A stretch of DNA of 38,598 bases from Polyangia bacterium (GTDB lineage: Bacteria > Myxococcota_A > Polyangia > Polyangiales > Polyangiaceae). This document shows positions 8,974 through 17,426 of the stretch, piece by piece. The first letter of the stretch is position 1. Every line of letters starts with the position of its first letter. The notes below the pieces were generated by a model, which saw only the letters and a program-made list of their open reading frames with translations, was not told where the DNA came from and did no database searches. Location of the stretch: positions 1 through 38,598 of the forward strand of contig JAUHZF010000039.1 in the NCBI GenBank assembly GCA_030426145.1. The letters are read 5' to 3'. The position numbers and the translations under genes are program-made.

Positions 8974-10521
8974 ATGAATTACAAGACACTGGCTGCGATC
9001 ACGCTTGGCATGACCTCTTTCATCGCCGTGGGCTGTGGGGACGACTCGGAGACGACGGCGACCACAGGTACGGGAACGGGCACGACTTCGAGCAGTAGTG
9101 CTGGAGGAGCGGGCACGGGCGGCGGCGGTGTCGGCGGTGGCACGGGCGGCACCGCTTCGTTCGATGACCCGTACGACTTCGAGAGCCGCTTCCAACCTGG
9201 CGTCTCGGCGGTGAACTACGCGGGGCAGTCCTTCCGCCACACCCTCATCGACGCGATGAACAGCTATGTCGGCGCGCTCACCCAGCGCATCGATGGCAGC
9301 ATGAACCCGCCCCAGACCCAGGCCGAGCTCGTCGCGGCGCTCGACTACTACTTCGCGTTCGACGACGCGTCGTCTTCGGCTGACAGCCACGGCGTGGTCA
9401 CCATGCCGGGCGCGCTGCAGACGAGCTGGGGCGACATCTCGAGCGGCAAAGACCTCGTGGGCAAGTTCGCCGGCAACGACAGCAGCACCGATCACAAGGA
9501 CTGGGACGACGGCGTCTCCTTCGTGGGCTGGGCCGACGTGAGCATCAACGGCAACGCGCCCATCGACTCGCCCGAGACGCTGCTGCGGGCCTTCTTCAGC
9601 ACGCTCGGGACCCTGGTCGAGAACCGCGTCAACGGGAACATCCCCGACGAGCCCGGCACGACGACCGACATCGCCGAGGTCTACGTGACGGCCGACGGTC
9701 GCGACCTCAAGCAGCTCATCCAGAAGTTCGCCCTGATGAGCATCACCTACAGCCAAGCCACCGACGACTACCTGGACGACGCCACCGCCGACAAGGGCCT
9801 CTTGGCTTCGAACGCGCAGGACGGCGACAGCCCCTACAGCGCGCTCGGCCACGCTTGGGACGAGGGCTTCGGCTACTTCGGCGCTGCGCGCGACTACAGC
9901 CTCTACACCGACGACGAGCTCGCGGGGGAGGGCGGCCGCAGCGACTGGCAGGGCATGCACGACACCAACGGCGATGGATCCATCGACCTGCTGCGGGAGA
10001 TCAACTGGGGAGCCTCGGTGAACGCGGCCAAGCGCGACTTCGGGAGCGACGCGTCGGCCATGACCGACTTCACCAAGGAGGCCTTCGATGCCTTCGTGGC
10101 CGGTCGCACCCTCATCCTGATGGCCGACGACGACCTCACGGCGGCCCAGGTGACCGAGCTCACCGGCCATGCCGAGACTGCGATCGGGGCGTGGGAGAAG
10201 GCCATCGTGGCGACGGTCATTCACTACATCAACGACACCATCTCCGACACGCAGGCGGTGGGCACCGCCGGCTACAGCTTCCTCGACCACGCCAAGCACT
10301 GGTCGGAGATGAAGGGCTTCGCCCTCGGTCTGCAGTTCAACCCCAAGAGTCAGCTGAGCGATGCCGACTTCTTGACCCTGCATACGCTGCTGGCCGACGC
10401 GCCGGTTCTCGCGGATGCCAATCCGGCCGCGCGCACGGCCTACGTGACCAGCCTCACGCAGGCGCGCACGCTCCTCGCCAACGCCTACGGTTTCGCGACC
10501 GTGAACGTGGAGAACTGGTGA
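8974..10521 (+). CDS. DUF4856 lipoprotein
   Basis: A 515-residue predicted lipoprotein. The ATG at 8974 is chosen because it begins a clean lipoprotein signal (MNYKTLAAITLGM..) ending at Cys21 in the lipobox AVGC; the GTG at 8947 would spoil it. A low-complexity Thr/Gly/Ser linker follows to about residue 60, then a long region of the DUF4856 type, beginning DDPYDFESRFQPGVSAVNY and containing the Asp-rich segment DTNGDGSIDLLREINWG. The family's biochemical role is unknown. In other bacteria DUF4856 genes are found with imelysin, HTTM and TonB-receptor genes, which is the arrangement here. First gene of the operon, 4 bases before the imelysin gene. Confidence 0.85.
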   Translation: MNYKTLAAITLGMTSFIAVGCGDDSETTATTGTGTGTTSSSSAGGAGTGGGGVGGGTGGTASFDDPYDFESRFQPGVSAVNYAGQSFRHTLIDAMNSYVGALTQRIDGSMNPPQTQAELVAALDYYFAFDDASSSADSHGVVTMPGALQTSWGDISSGKDLVGKFAGNDSSTDHKDWDDGVSFVGWADVSINGNAPIDSPETLLRAFFSTLGTLVENRVNGNIPDEPGTTTDIAEVYVTADGRDLKQLIQKFALMSITYSQATDDYLDDATADKGLLASNAQDGDSPYSALGHAWDEGFGYFGAARDYSLYTDDELAGEGGRSDWQGMHDTNGDGSIDLLREINWGASVNAAKRDFGSDASAMTDFTKEAFDAFVAGRTLILMADDDLTAAQVTELTGHAETAIGAWEKAIVATVIHYINDTISDTQAVGTAGYSFLDHAKHWSEMKGFALGLQFNPKSQLSDADFLTLHTLLADAPVLADANPAARTAYVTSLTQARTLLANAYGFATVNVENW

Positions 10522-10525
10522 AACC

Positions 10526-11752
10526 ATGAAGCATCGCACTTCGCTCGCGCTCGCCTTTCTGGCCGTCATCGGGACGGGGTACGCCTGCGTCGAGAGCTCG
10601 AACGAGCTCATCTCGACGGGGGCGGCCACGGCCGGCACGGGACCGGCGACCACGGGCGGAGACGATGGCTTCAATCGGCAGGCGATGCTCCAGCACCTGG
10701 CCGAGACCGTCATTCGCCCCGAGACCCAGGCTTTCGCCGAGGCGACGAAGACACTCGAGAACGCGACCGTTGCCTATCGTTCGTCGCTCTCGGCGGCCGA
10801 CCTCGACGCGGCCCGCGACGCCTGGCGCAACGCGATGAACGCCTGGCAGCGCTTGGAGATGATGCAGATCGGACCGGCCGGTGCGAGCGACTCGGTCTTG
10901 GGCGGTGCCGACCTTCGGGACGAGATCTACTCGTGGCCCCTCATCAACAAGTGCCGCGTCGATCAGGAGCTCGTCGAAGGGGCCTACCAGAACGAGGGAA
11001 CCTTCGCCTCGGAGGCGGTCAACGTGCGTGGTCTCGACGCGCTCGAGTACCTCCTGTTCCAGGAGGGGACGCAGAACGCCTGCGCGCCCCAGAACGACAT
11101 CAACGCGCAGGGGACCTGGAGCACCATCGTCGCGGAGGTCGACCAGCGGCGTGCGGACTACGCCGCCGCGGTGGCCTCCATCCTCGATGGTCACGCGACC
11201 CAGCTTCGCAACGCTTGGGAGGGCAGCTTCCTCCCCGCCTACGTGGGGGCGGGGAGCGACACCAGCGTCTATCCCAGTCAGCGCGATGCGCTCAACGCCA
11301 CGAGCGATGCCTTGTTCTACCTCGAGAAGCAGACCAAGGACGCCAAGCTCGGCGTGCCCCTGGCCATCATCGACTGTGGTGCGGCGGGGTGTCCCGACAC
11401 GCCGGAGTCGAAGGTGGCGCTGCACAGCAAGCAGCAGATCCAGCAGAACATCGCCGGGTTCCGCGCCTTGTTCACCGGTGGGGTGGGGGAGGATGCCCTC
11501 GGCTTCGACGACTGGCTGCGGGCGGCCGGGGCCGAGGACGTGGCCGATGCCATGCTCGCCGACCTCGGCTCGGCGGAAGCGGCCCTGCTCGCCATCGACG
11601 AGCCTACCCTCACCGAGGCGCTCGCGGAGGACCCAGCCAGCGTGACGGCTCTGTTCGACGCGCTCAGCGAGCTCGCGGTTCACCTCAAGACGGACTTCGT
11701 GACCGTTCTCGACCTCGAGTTGCCCGCGGCAGTCGAAGGCGACAACGACTGA
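10526..11752 (+). CDS. Imelysin-family lipoprotein
   Basis: A 408-residue protein with a lipoprotein signal ending at Cys21 (TGYAC) and a short Thr/Gly/Ala linker. The rest resembles the imelysin/EfeO-like helical fold of periplasmic iron-uptake proteins. The family's central motif appears as RGLDALEYLLF; the His of the GxHxxE form found in IrpA- and EfeO-type members is not present, so metal contacts may differ. Family members take part in iron acquisition, so a metal-binding or transfer role at the outer membrane is inferred. Gaps of 4 bases upstream and 3 bases downstream tie it to the DUF4856 and HTTM genes. Confidence 0.88.
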   Translation: MKHRTSLALAFLAVIGTGYACVESSNELISTGAATAGTGPATTGGDDGFNRQAMLQHLAETVIRPETQAFAEATKTLENATVAYRSSLSAADLDAARDAWRNAMNAWQRLEMMQIGPAGASDSVLGGADLRDEIYSWPLINKCRVDQELVEGAYQNEGTFASEAVNVRGLDALEYLLFQEGTQNACAPQNDINAQGTWSTIVAEVDQRRADYAAAVASILDGHATQLRNAWEGSFLPAYVGAGSDTSVYPSQRDALNATSDALFYLEKQTKDAKLGVPLAIIDCGAAGCPDTPESKVALHSKQQIQQNIAGFRALFTGGVGEDALGFDDWLRAAGAEDVADAMLADLGSAEAALLAIDEPTLTEALAEDPASVTALFDALSELAVHLKTDFVTVLDLELPAAVEGDND

Positions 11753-11755
11753 GGG

Positions 11756-13153
11756 ATGAACCAGGAGCGCCAGCGCCGCACGCCGGCCCGTGCCCTTGCC
11801 ATCGCGCTTCAGCGGCCGCTGCCGTCGGACGCCTTGGTGGCGTTCCGCATCATCCTCGGCGGGCTCCTGACCATCGGTGCCCTGCGCTTCTTGCTCAACG
11901 GGTGGGTGCAGCGCTTCTTCGTCGAGCCGAAGGTATTCTTTCACTACTGGGGCTTCGGGTGGGTGCGCGCCTGGAGCGCCACCGGCATGCAACTGCACTT
12001 CGTCTTGCTGGCGTTGCTCGGGCTCTGCGTGGCGGGTGGGGTGTTCTATCGCGTCACCGCACCGCTTGCCTTCGTCGCCTTCACCTACGTGGAGCTCATC
12101 GACGTCAGCGGCTACCTCAACCACTACTACCTGCTGAGCCTGCTGCTCCTGCTCGCGGCGTTCATGCCCTTGCACCGAGCCGGCTCCTTCGATGCATGGC
12201 GAGCGGGGTCGTTGCGCGGTGCGCGGTACCTGCCCGCGTGGTGCACTCACCTCCTGAGGTTCCAGCTCGCCACGGTCTACTTCTACGCCGGCCTCGCGAA
12301 GGTGAACGCGGACTGGCTCCTCCACGGACAGCCACTGTCGATCTGGCTGTCGTCGAGGGCGGACATGCCGATCGTGGGACCGCTCTTGGCCCACCACGAG
12401 ACCGCCATGGTGATGAGCTGGGCGGGATGCATCTACGATCTCACGATCTGGATCTGGCTGTCCTGGGCACGCACGCGGGCCGTCGCCTATGCGCTGGTGT
12501 TGGGCTTCCACACCGCCGTAGGCTTGCTGTTCAACATCGGCATGTTCCCCTTCATCATGTCGCTGTCGGCGCTGATCTTCTTTCCGCCCACCTGGCCTCG
12601 CGCCATTTGGCGCGGCCGGCGAGGGGAGGAGGCGCCCTCGAGCCCATCCCTGCCCCAGGGCACGATGAAGCGGCGCATCGCGCTCGGCTTGGGTGCGTTC
12701 TACGTGGCCGCGCAGGTTCTCTTTCCCCTGCGCCACTTCCTCTACCCGGGCGACGTGCTGTGGAACGAGCAGGGCATGCGGTGGTCGTGGAAGGTGCTGT
12801 TGCGGGAGAAGAACGGGGCCATCACCTACCGCGTGCGTCGGGGTGACGGCAGCCTCGTGCAGGTTTCACCACGCCAGTTCTTGACCGACGTGCAGGAGCG
12901 CGAGATGAGTGGTCAGCCCGATCTCATTCTTCAGCTAGCCCACCGCATCGCGGACCAGCAGCGGGGGCTCACCGGCGCGCCGGTCTCGGTCTACGTCGAC
13001 GCCTTCGCGAGCCTCAACGGCCGCCCGGCGCAACGTCTCGTCGACCCCACCGTCGACCTGTGTACGGTGTCCGATGGCCTCGCGCCTGCGAGCTGGATTC
13101 TCCCCGCGCCGACCACGGCGCCTCCCCACCTTCGACCCGTGCGTGCGCGATGA
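11756..13153 (+). CDS. HTTM domain membrane protein (vitamin-K-carboxylase-like)
   Basis: A 465-residue integral membrane protein with several hydrophobic helices between about residues 25 and 320. These carry HTTM-type features, including SGYLNHYYLLSLLLLL and FQLATVYFYAGLAKVN. A soluble C-terminal part follows; PLRHFLYPGDVLWNEQG and RWSWKVLLREKNG are typical of bacterial homologues of vitamin K-dependent gamma-glutamyl carboxylase. The human relative carboxylates glutamates to make calcium-binding Gla residues, but the bacterial activity is not settled. The gene sits 3 bases after imelysin, and its TGA overlaps the receptor ATG (ATGA), so translation of the two is coupled. Modification or assembly of the neighbouring envelope proteins is a hypothesis only. 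Confidence 0.85.
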   Translation: MNQERQRRTPARALAIALQRPLPSDALVAFRIILGGLLTIGALRFLLNGWVQRFFVEPKVFFHYWGFGWVRAWSATGMQLHFVLLALLGLCVAGGVFYRVTAPLAFVAFTYVELIDVSGYLNHYYLLSLLLLLAAFMPLHRAGSFDAWRAGSLRGARYLPAWCTHLLRFQLATVYFYAGLAKVNADWLLHGQPLSIWLSSRADMPIVGPLLAHHETAMVMSWAGCIYDLTIWIWLSWARTRAVAYALVLGFHTAVGLLFNIGMFPFIMSLSALIFFPPTWPRAIWRGRRGEEAPSSPSLPQGTMKRRIALGLGAFYVAAQVLFPLRHFLYPGDVLWNEQGMRWSWKVLLREKNGAITYRVRRGDGSLVQVSPRQFLTDVQEREMSGQPDLILQLAHRIADQQRGLTGAPVSVYVDAFASLNGRPAQRLVDPTVDLCTVSDGLAPASWILPAPTTAPPHLRPVRAR

Positions 13154-15615
13154 ATCTCCGGCTTCACCACCTCGCTCCCATGCTGAGCTTTCTGCTCGCC
13201 GTCCCGACGACGAGCTTGGTGCTCGCCCTCCCGGCACTGAGCTTGGTGCTCGCCGTCCCGGCGACGTGTTGGGCGCAGACGACGACCGACGCCCCCGCCG
13301 AGCCCGACCCATGGGCCGACGACGATGACGACGACGGCGGGATCATCGACGTCGAGGTTGGATCCGAAGAAGAAGGGGGCGACCCCGAAGGATCCAAGCA
13401 GGCTCGCGACGAGAGCGACTTCGACCCGGACGACGTGCTCGACGAGTGGGAGGAGGAGCTCGCGGAGCAAGACCCGGTCGACGTGTCCGTGCTGGGGAAA
13501 GCGTTGCGGGTTCCCCGCGTCGCGGGCTCGGCGCACACCTACGACGAGGAGGACCTGGCGCGTTTCGAGGACGACGACGTGCAGCGGTTCCTCTCGCGGG
13601 AGACGCCGGGCGTCTACGCCCGCGGTGAGGACGGCTACGGCCTGCGCCCGAACATCGGCATGCGCGGGGGGACCTCGGATCGCAGCCGGAAGGTGGCCCT
13701 CCTCGAGGATGGGATCCTCTTCGGTCCCGCGCCCTATTCGGCCCCGGCCGCCTACTTCTTTCCGCTCACCACGCGCATGGTGGGGCTGGAGGTGTTCAAG
13801 GGAGCGAGCGCCATTCGGCACGGCCCCAACACCATCGGTGGCGCCATCAACTTCCTCACGCGACGCATTCCCTACGGTCACGAGGCAGGCATCGACCTGG
13901 CGGCGGGGACGGAGAGCTACGGCAAGGGGCACGCCTACTACGGCTACGGGACCACGCACTGGGGCGTGCTGGTGGAGGGCGTTCGCCTTCGCAGCAACGG
14001 CTTCAAGCAGATCGACGGCGGCAATCCCAAGGCGGGTTTCGACAAGATGGAGTTCATGGCCAAGGCCAGGGTCAACTCCGACCCGAACGCCCCCGTCTAT
14101 CACGAAGGGCAGATCAAGCTCGGCTACAGCCGCGAGCGCTCCAACGAGACCTATCTCGGGCTGAGCGATGAGGACTTCGCCGCCACGCCCAATCGCCGCT
14201 ACCTCACCACCGCCCTCGACAACATGGCCTTCGACCGTATGCAGGTCGAAGCGAGCTACGGACTCGTCGTGCGGGATCTGTTGACGATGAAGACCACGGT
14301 CTACCGCCACGACTTCGTGCGTGAGTGGTTCAAGGTCAACCGGTTCCAGCCGGACGCGCTGGGCGGGGGCGCTCCGGCCATCAAGGAGATCCTCGGCGAC
14401 CCCAGCGGAAGCCGTGCCGTCTTCTACGACGTGCTGCGAGGAGCGGCCGACAGCACGGACGCCGGTGTTCCGCCGCTGGGGATCGGCGAAAACGATCGGC
14501 GCTACGTCTCCCAGGGCGTGCAGAACCGGCAGCGGTGGACACTGCCCACGTTGGGGGGGCTGGTCGAGCAGAACGTCCAGATCGGCATGCGCTATCACTA
14601 CGACCGCGTCGCGCGCTACCACACCGAGGACCCCTACCTCGTGGTCGGCGGCAGGCTGGTGCGCGCACCGGGGGACCAGCTCCTGCTGCGGCGGGACCAG
14701 GGGCAGGCGAACGCTTTGGCGCTCAGCGCGATCGACGAGATCAGCATTTGGCGTTTCCTCATCTCTCCGGGCCTTCGCTTCGAATACATCCGCACCCACT
14801 ACGAGCGGGACGAGGTCGATGGCCTCACGGTGGTGAAGGGGGAGCAGAAGGTCCTCCTGCCCGGCGTCGGCGTCGTGTTTCAGATCTTCGATGGCTTCAA
14901 TGCCCTCGCTGGCGTGCACCAGGGCTTCAGCCCCGTCGCACCGGGACAGACCGCCGACGTGAAGCCCGAGACCAGCACGAACCTCGAGGCGGGAGCGCGC
15001 CTCTCGACGGAGCTCTTGCGCGTGGAGGCGATCGGCTTCTTGAGCCTGTACGACAACCTCACGGGTGAGTGCACCTTCTCCGCCGCGTGTGCGGAGCAGG
15101 ATCTGAACCGGCAGTTCAACGCCGGGGAGGCGCGCATCGCCGGCCTCGAGGCCGCCATCGGCGCCGACGTGCCGACTCCCATCGAGCTGGTCTTCCCGGT
15201 CGCCGCCACCTACACCTTTACCCACACCGAGCTGCTCAGTGACTTCTCCTCGGCCATCCCCGGCTTCGACGAGGTCCAAGCGGGCGACCGCATTCCCTAC
15301 GTGCCCGAGCACCAGGTGGGGGGACGCGTGGGGGTGATGGCCGACGGGTGGGGATCCTTCAACGTTGCGATGTCGTACGTGAGTCGAATGCGGGAGACGG
15401 CGGGTCGGGGGGAAGCTGATCCCGCCGACCTGACGGATGCGCAGTTCACGATCGACTTGCTCGCCGAGGCGACGATTCTGCCCGAGCTCTCCGTGTACGG
15501 AAGTGTGCTCAACCTGTTCAACAACAGCTACATCGTGTCTCGACGCCCCTTTGGGGCTCGCCCTGGACGGCCTCGCTTCGGCCAGATCGGGGTCAAGGTT
15601 CTGCTCGACGACTGA
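13150..15615 (+). CDS. TonB-dependent outer membrane receptor
   Basis: An 821-residue receptor. The ATG at 13150 overlaps the HTTM stop and begins a signal peptide ending near the TCWAQ segment; an in-frame GTG at 13060 lacks this feature. After the signal comes an unusually acidic stretch (about residues 55-115) with runs of Asp and Glu, then the plug (about 117-240), with RPNIGMRGGTSDRS, LLEDGILFGPAP and HGPNTIGGAINFLTR. A long beta-barrel runs to the C-terminus, ending GQIGVKVLLDD. The plug and barrel resemble siderophore or ferric-citrate receptors, so import of a ferric complex is likely but the ligand is unknown. No separate TonB-box or signalling domain was recognised. It is the last gene of the operon. 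Confidence 0.93.
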   Translation: MNLRLHHLAPMLSFLLAVPTTSLVLALPALSLVLAVPATCWAQTTTDAPAEPDPWADDDDDDGGIIDVEVGSEEEGGDPEGSKQARDESDFDPDDVLDEWEEELAEQDPVDVSVLGKALRVPRVAGSAHTYDEEDLARFEDDDVQRFLSRETPGVYARGEDGYGLRPNIGMRGGTSDRSRKVALLEDGILFGPAPYSAPAAYFFPLTTRMVGLEVFKGASAIRHGPNTIGGAINFLTRRIPYGHEAGIDLAAGTESYGKGHAYYGYGTTHWGVLVEGVRLRSNGFKQIDGGNPKAGFDKMEFMAKARVNSDPNAPVYHEGQIKLGYSRERSNETYLGLSDEDFAATPNRRYLTTALDNMAFDRMQVEASYGLVVRDLLTMKTTVYRHDFVREWFKVNRFQPDALGGGAPAIKEILGDPSGSRAVFYDVLRGAADSTDAGVPPLGIGENDRRYVSQGVQNRQRWTLPTLGGLVEQNVQIGMRYHYDRVARYHTEDPYLVVGGRLVRAPGDQLLLRRDQGQANALALSAIDEISIWRFLISPGLRFEYIRTHYERDEVDGLTVVKGEQKVLLPGVGVVFQIFDGFNALAGVHQGFSPVAPGQTADVKPETSTNLEAGARLSTELLRVEAIGFLSLYDNLTGECTFSAACAEQDLNRQFNAGEARIAGLEAAIGADVPTPIELVFPVAATYTFTHTELLSDFSSAIPGFDEVQAGDRIPYVPEHQVGGRVGVMADGWGSFNVAMSYVSRMRETAGRGEADPADLTDAQFTIDLLAEATILPELSVYGSVLNLFNNSYIVSRRPFGARPGRPRFGQIGVKVLLDD
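13183..13263 (+). repeat. Three 27-bp tandem repeats inside the receptor signal peptide
   Basis: Three adjacent 27-base units (13183-13209, 13210-13236, 13237-13263) share the core GAGCTTnnTGCTCGCC followed by CTCCCG or GTCCCG. They encode LSFLLAVPT, TSLVLALPA and LSLVLAVPA, so the hydrophobic core of the signal peptide is a nine-residue unit repeated three times. Because 27 is divisible by three, copy-number change would alter signal-peptide length without breaking the frame. Confidence 0.85.
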
Positions 15616-15708
15616 CGACACATGCTCCAAAGTGGAGGTGCGTAGGCTGTGGGCAAAGCTGCGCGACGGTGAAGGCGGCAGTGGTCGTCGGCGCCACGAA
15701 GGTTCGAG

Positions 15709-17412
15709 ATGAGGCAACTTTCCGGTCGGCAGGGTTCGTTCTTGTTGGCCGCGTTCCTGGCAATGGGAGCTGCGGCCGGTCCACTGGGAGGGTGCGGAAG
15801 CGAAGACATTCCCTTCGGTGACACCGAGTCGTCCGGGGCGGGGGTCGGAGGCGGTGCCGGTGGCGGCGTCGTCGTTCCGCCGTTCGAGCCTGCGCCCGCT
15901 GGCGTGCGTCGGCTCGTCGCACGGCAGTACGTCAACACGGTCGAGGCCCTCTTCGGCGCTTCGGTGGCCGCGGCCGCGAGCCCGCCCGACGACCTGGCCC
16001 TGCACGGCTTCACCTCCATCGGCGCAGCCGACATCGCCATCCCCGAGTCGGCGGTGGAGACCTACGAGACCTCCGCCCGAGCCATCGGTGAGGCGCTGGT
16101 GGCCGATCCCGTGGCGCTCGCCGACGTCTTCGACACCAGCTGCGCCGATGGCCCCACGCAGCGGCAGTGCTTCGCGAGCTTCGTCACCTCGGTGGGCAAG
16201 GTCGCCTGGCGGCGGCCCCTCAGCACCGACGAAGTCGACGCCATCGTCGACATCGCCATCGCGGCGACCACGGAGTACGCCGACTACGAGCAAGGCGTCG
16301 TCTACGCGGTGATGGCGCTGCTTCAGGCGCCAGAATTCTTGTACCTCGTCGAGGTGGGCGAGGCCGACCCGGACGACGCGACGCGAAACCGGCTCACGCC
16401 CTACGAGCTGGTGACGCGGATCTCCTACTTCCTCACCGACAGCCCCCCCACGGCCGAGATGCTCGATCAGGCCGAAGCGGGGGCCTACGCCACCGAAGAC
16501 GACCTGCGCGGTCTCGCGCGCACCTTGCTCCAGCGCCCCCAGGCGCAGACCGCGCTCGCGAGCTTCTTCTCCGAGCTCTACCGCCTCGAGCAGCTGAGCG
16601 AGGTGGCCAAGGACGAGACGCTGTTTCCGCAGTGGTCGGAGGAGATGGCCCAAGGGCTCTACGACTCGACGCAGTACATGCTCGCCGACGTCATTTGGTC
16701 ACGCGACGCCGACGCCCGCGAGATCTTCAACGCGGACTACGCCTTCGTGAACAACACCACCGCGCCCATTTACGGCGTGAGCGTGGCGACGCCGGCGTTC
16801 CAGAAGGTCACCATTCCCGCAGCTCAGTCCCGCAAGGGGATCATGGGTCAGCCGTCGATGATGTCGATCCTGTCCGCCGCCGACGGCACCTCACCCACCC
16901 GGCGCGGCGTCTTCATCCGCCGCGTGCTGATGTGCGACATCATCCCGCCGCCCGACCCCAACGCCGAGCTCGAGCTGCCCGAGAACGACCCGGGCAACCC
17001 CAAGTCCAAGAAAGAGCTTCTCGAGGAGCACTTCGAGAACCCAGCCTGTGCTGGCTGCCACTCCCTGTTCGATCCGGCTGGCCTGGCGCACGAGTCGTTC
17101 GACGCCATAGGGCGGCATCGCATCCAGGACGAGCATGGCCTCACCATCGACACCTCGGGGGAGCAGCAGGGCATCGGGGAATTCCAGACGCCAGGTGACA
17201 TCAGCGACCTGCTCGCACAGGAGGCGAAGGTCGCCGACTGCATGGTCACCAACATCTTCCGCCACTCGATGGGTCACCTCGAGACCGAGGGGGAGGAGGG
17301 GGCTCTCATCGAGCTGAGCCGCTCCTTCGCCGACGGCGGCTACAGCTTCCAATCGCTCATGGTCGAGCTGGTGGCCCATCCGGCCTTCCGGCTCGTCGGG
17401 GACCCCAAGTAG
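15709..17412 (+). CDS. DUF1592/DUF1588/DUF1585 lipoprotein with CxxCH motif
   Basis: A 567-residue predicted lipoprotein with its lipobox at LGGC (Cys29) and a Gly-rich linker. The body follows the 'planctomycete cytochrome' domain order: a DUF1587-like start (VRRLVARQYVNTVEALFG), DUF1595/DUF1592 (LTPYELVTRISYFLTDSPPT), DUF1588 (GTSPTRRGVFIRRVLMCDIIPPP) and DUF1585 near the C-terminus (NIFRHSMGHLE). One CAGCH motif at Cys447/Cys450/His451 could bind heme c. The function of this family is unknown, although it is usually encoded beside a DUF1552 protein, as here with a 14-base gap. It starts 93 bases after the receptor stop, so it may or may not belong to the metal operon. Confidence 0.88.
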   Translation: MRQLSGRQGSFLLAAFLAMGAAAGPLGGCGSEDIPFGDTESSGAGVGGGAGGGVVVPPFEPAPAGVRRLVARQYVNTVEALFGASVAAAASPPDDLALHGFTSIGAADIAIPESAVETYETSARAIGEALVADPVALADVFDTSCADGPTQRQCFASFVTSVGKVAWRRPLSTDEVDAIVDIAIAATTEYADYEQGVVYAVMALLQAPEFLYLVEVGEADPDDATRNRLTPYELVTRISYFLTDSPPTAEMLDQAEAGAYATEDDLRGLARTLLQRPQAQTALASFFSELYRLEQLSEVAKDETLFPQWSEEMAQGLYDSTQYMLADVIWSRDADAREIFNADYAFVNNTTAPIYGVSVATPAFQKVTIPAAQSRKGIMGQPSMMSILSAADGTSPTRRGVFIRRVLMCDIIPPPDPNAELELPENDPGNPKSKKELLEEHFENPACAGCHSLFDPAGLAHESFDAIGRHRIQDEHGLTIDTSGEQQGIGEFQTPGDISDLLAQEAKVADCMVTNIFRHSMGHLETEGEEGALIELSRSFADGGYSFQSLMVELVAHPAFRLVGDPK

Positions 17413-17426
17413 GCGGGACTGACGAC

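Noticed and set aside
10454..12736. 760-residue open frame on the minus strand
   Set aside because: It is antisense to the imelysin and HTTM genes, both of which have clear family motifs; high GC content keeps such shadow frames open.
12991..16653. 1220-residue open frame on the minus strand
   Set aside because: It covers the TonB receptor and DUF1592 genes in antisense and shows no coherent domain.
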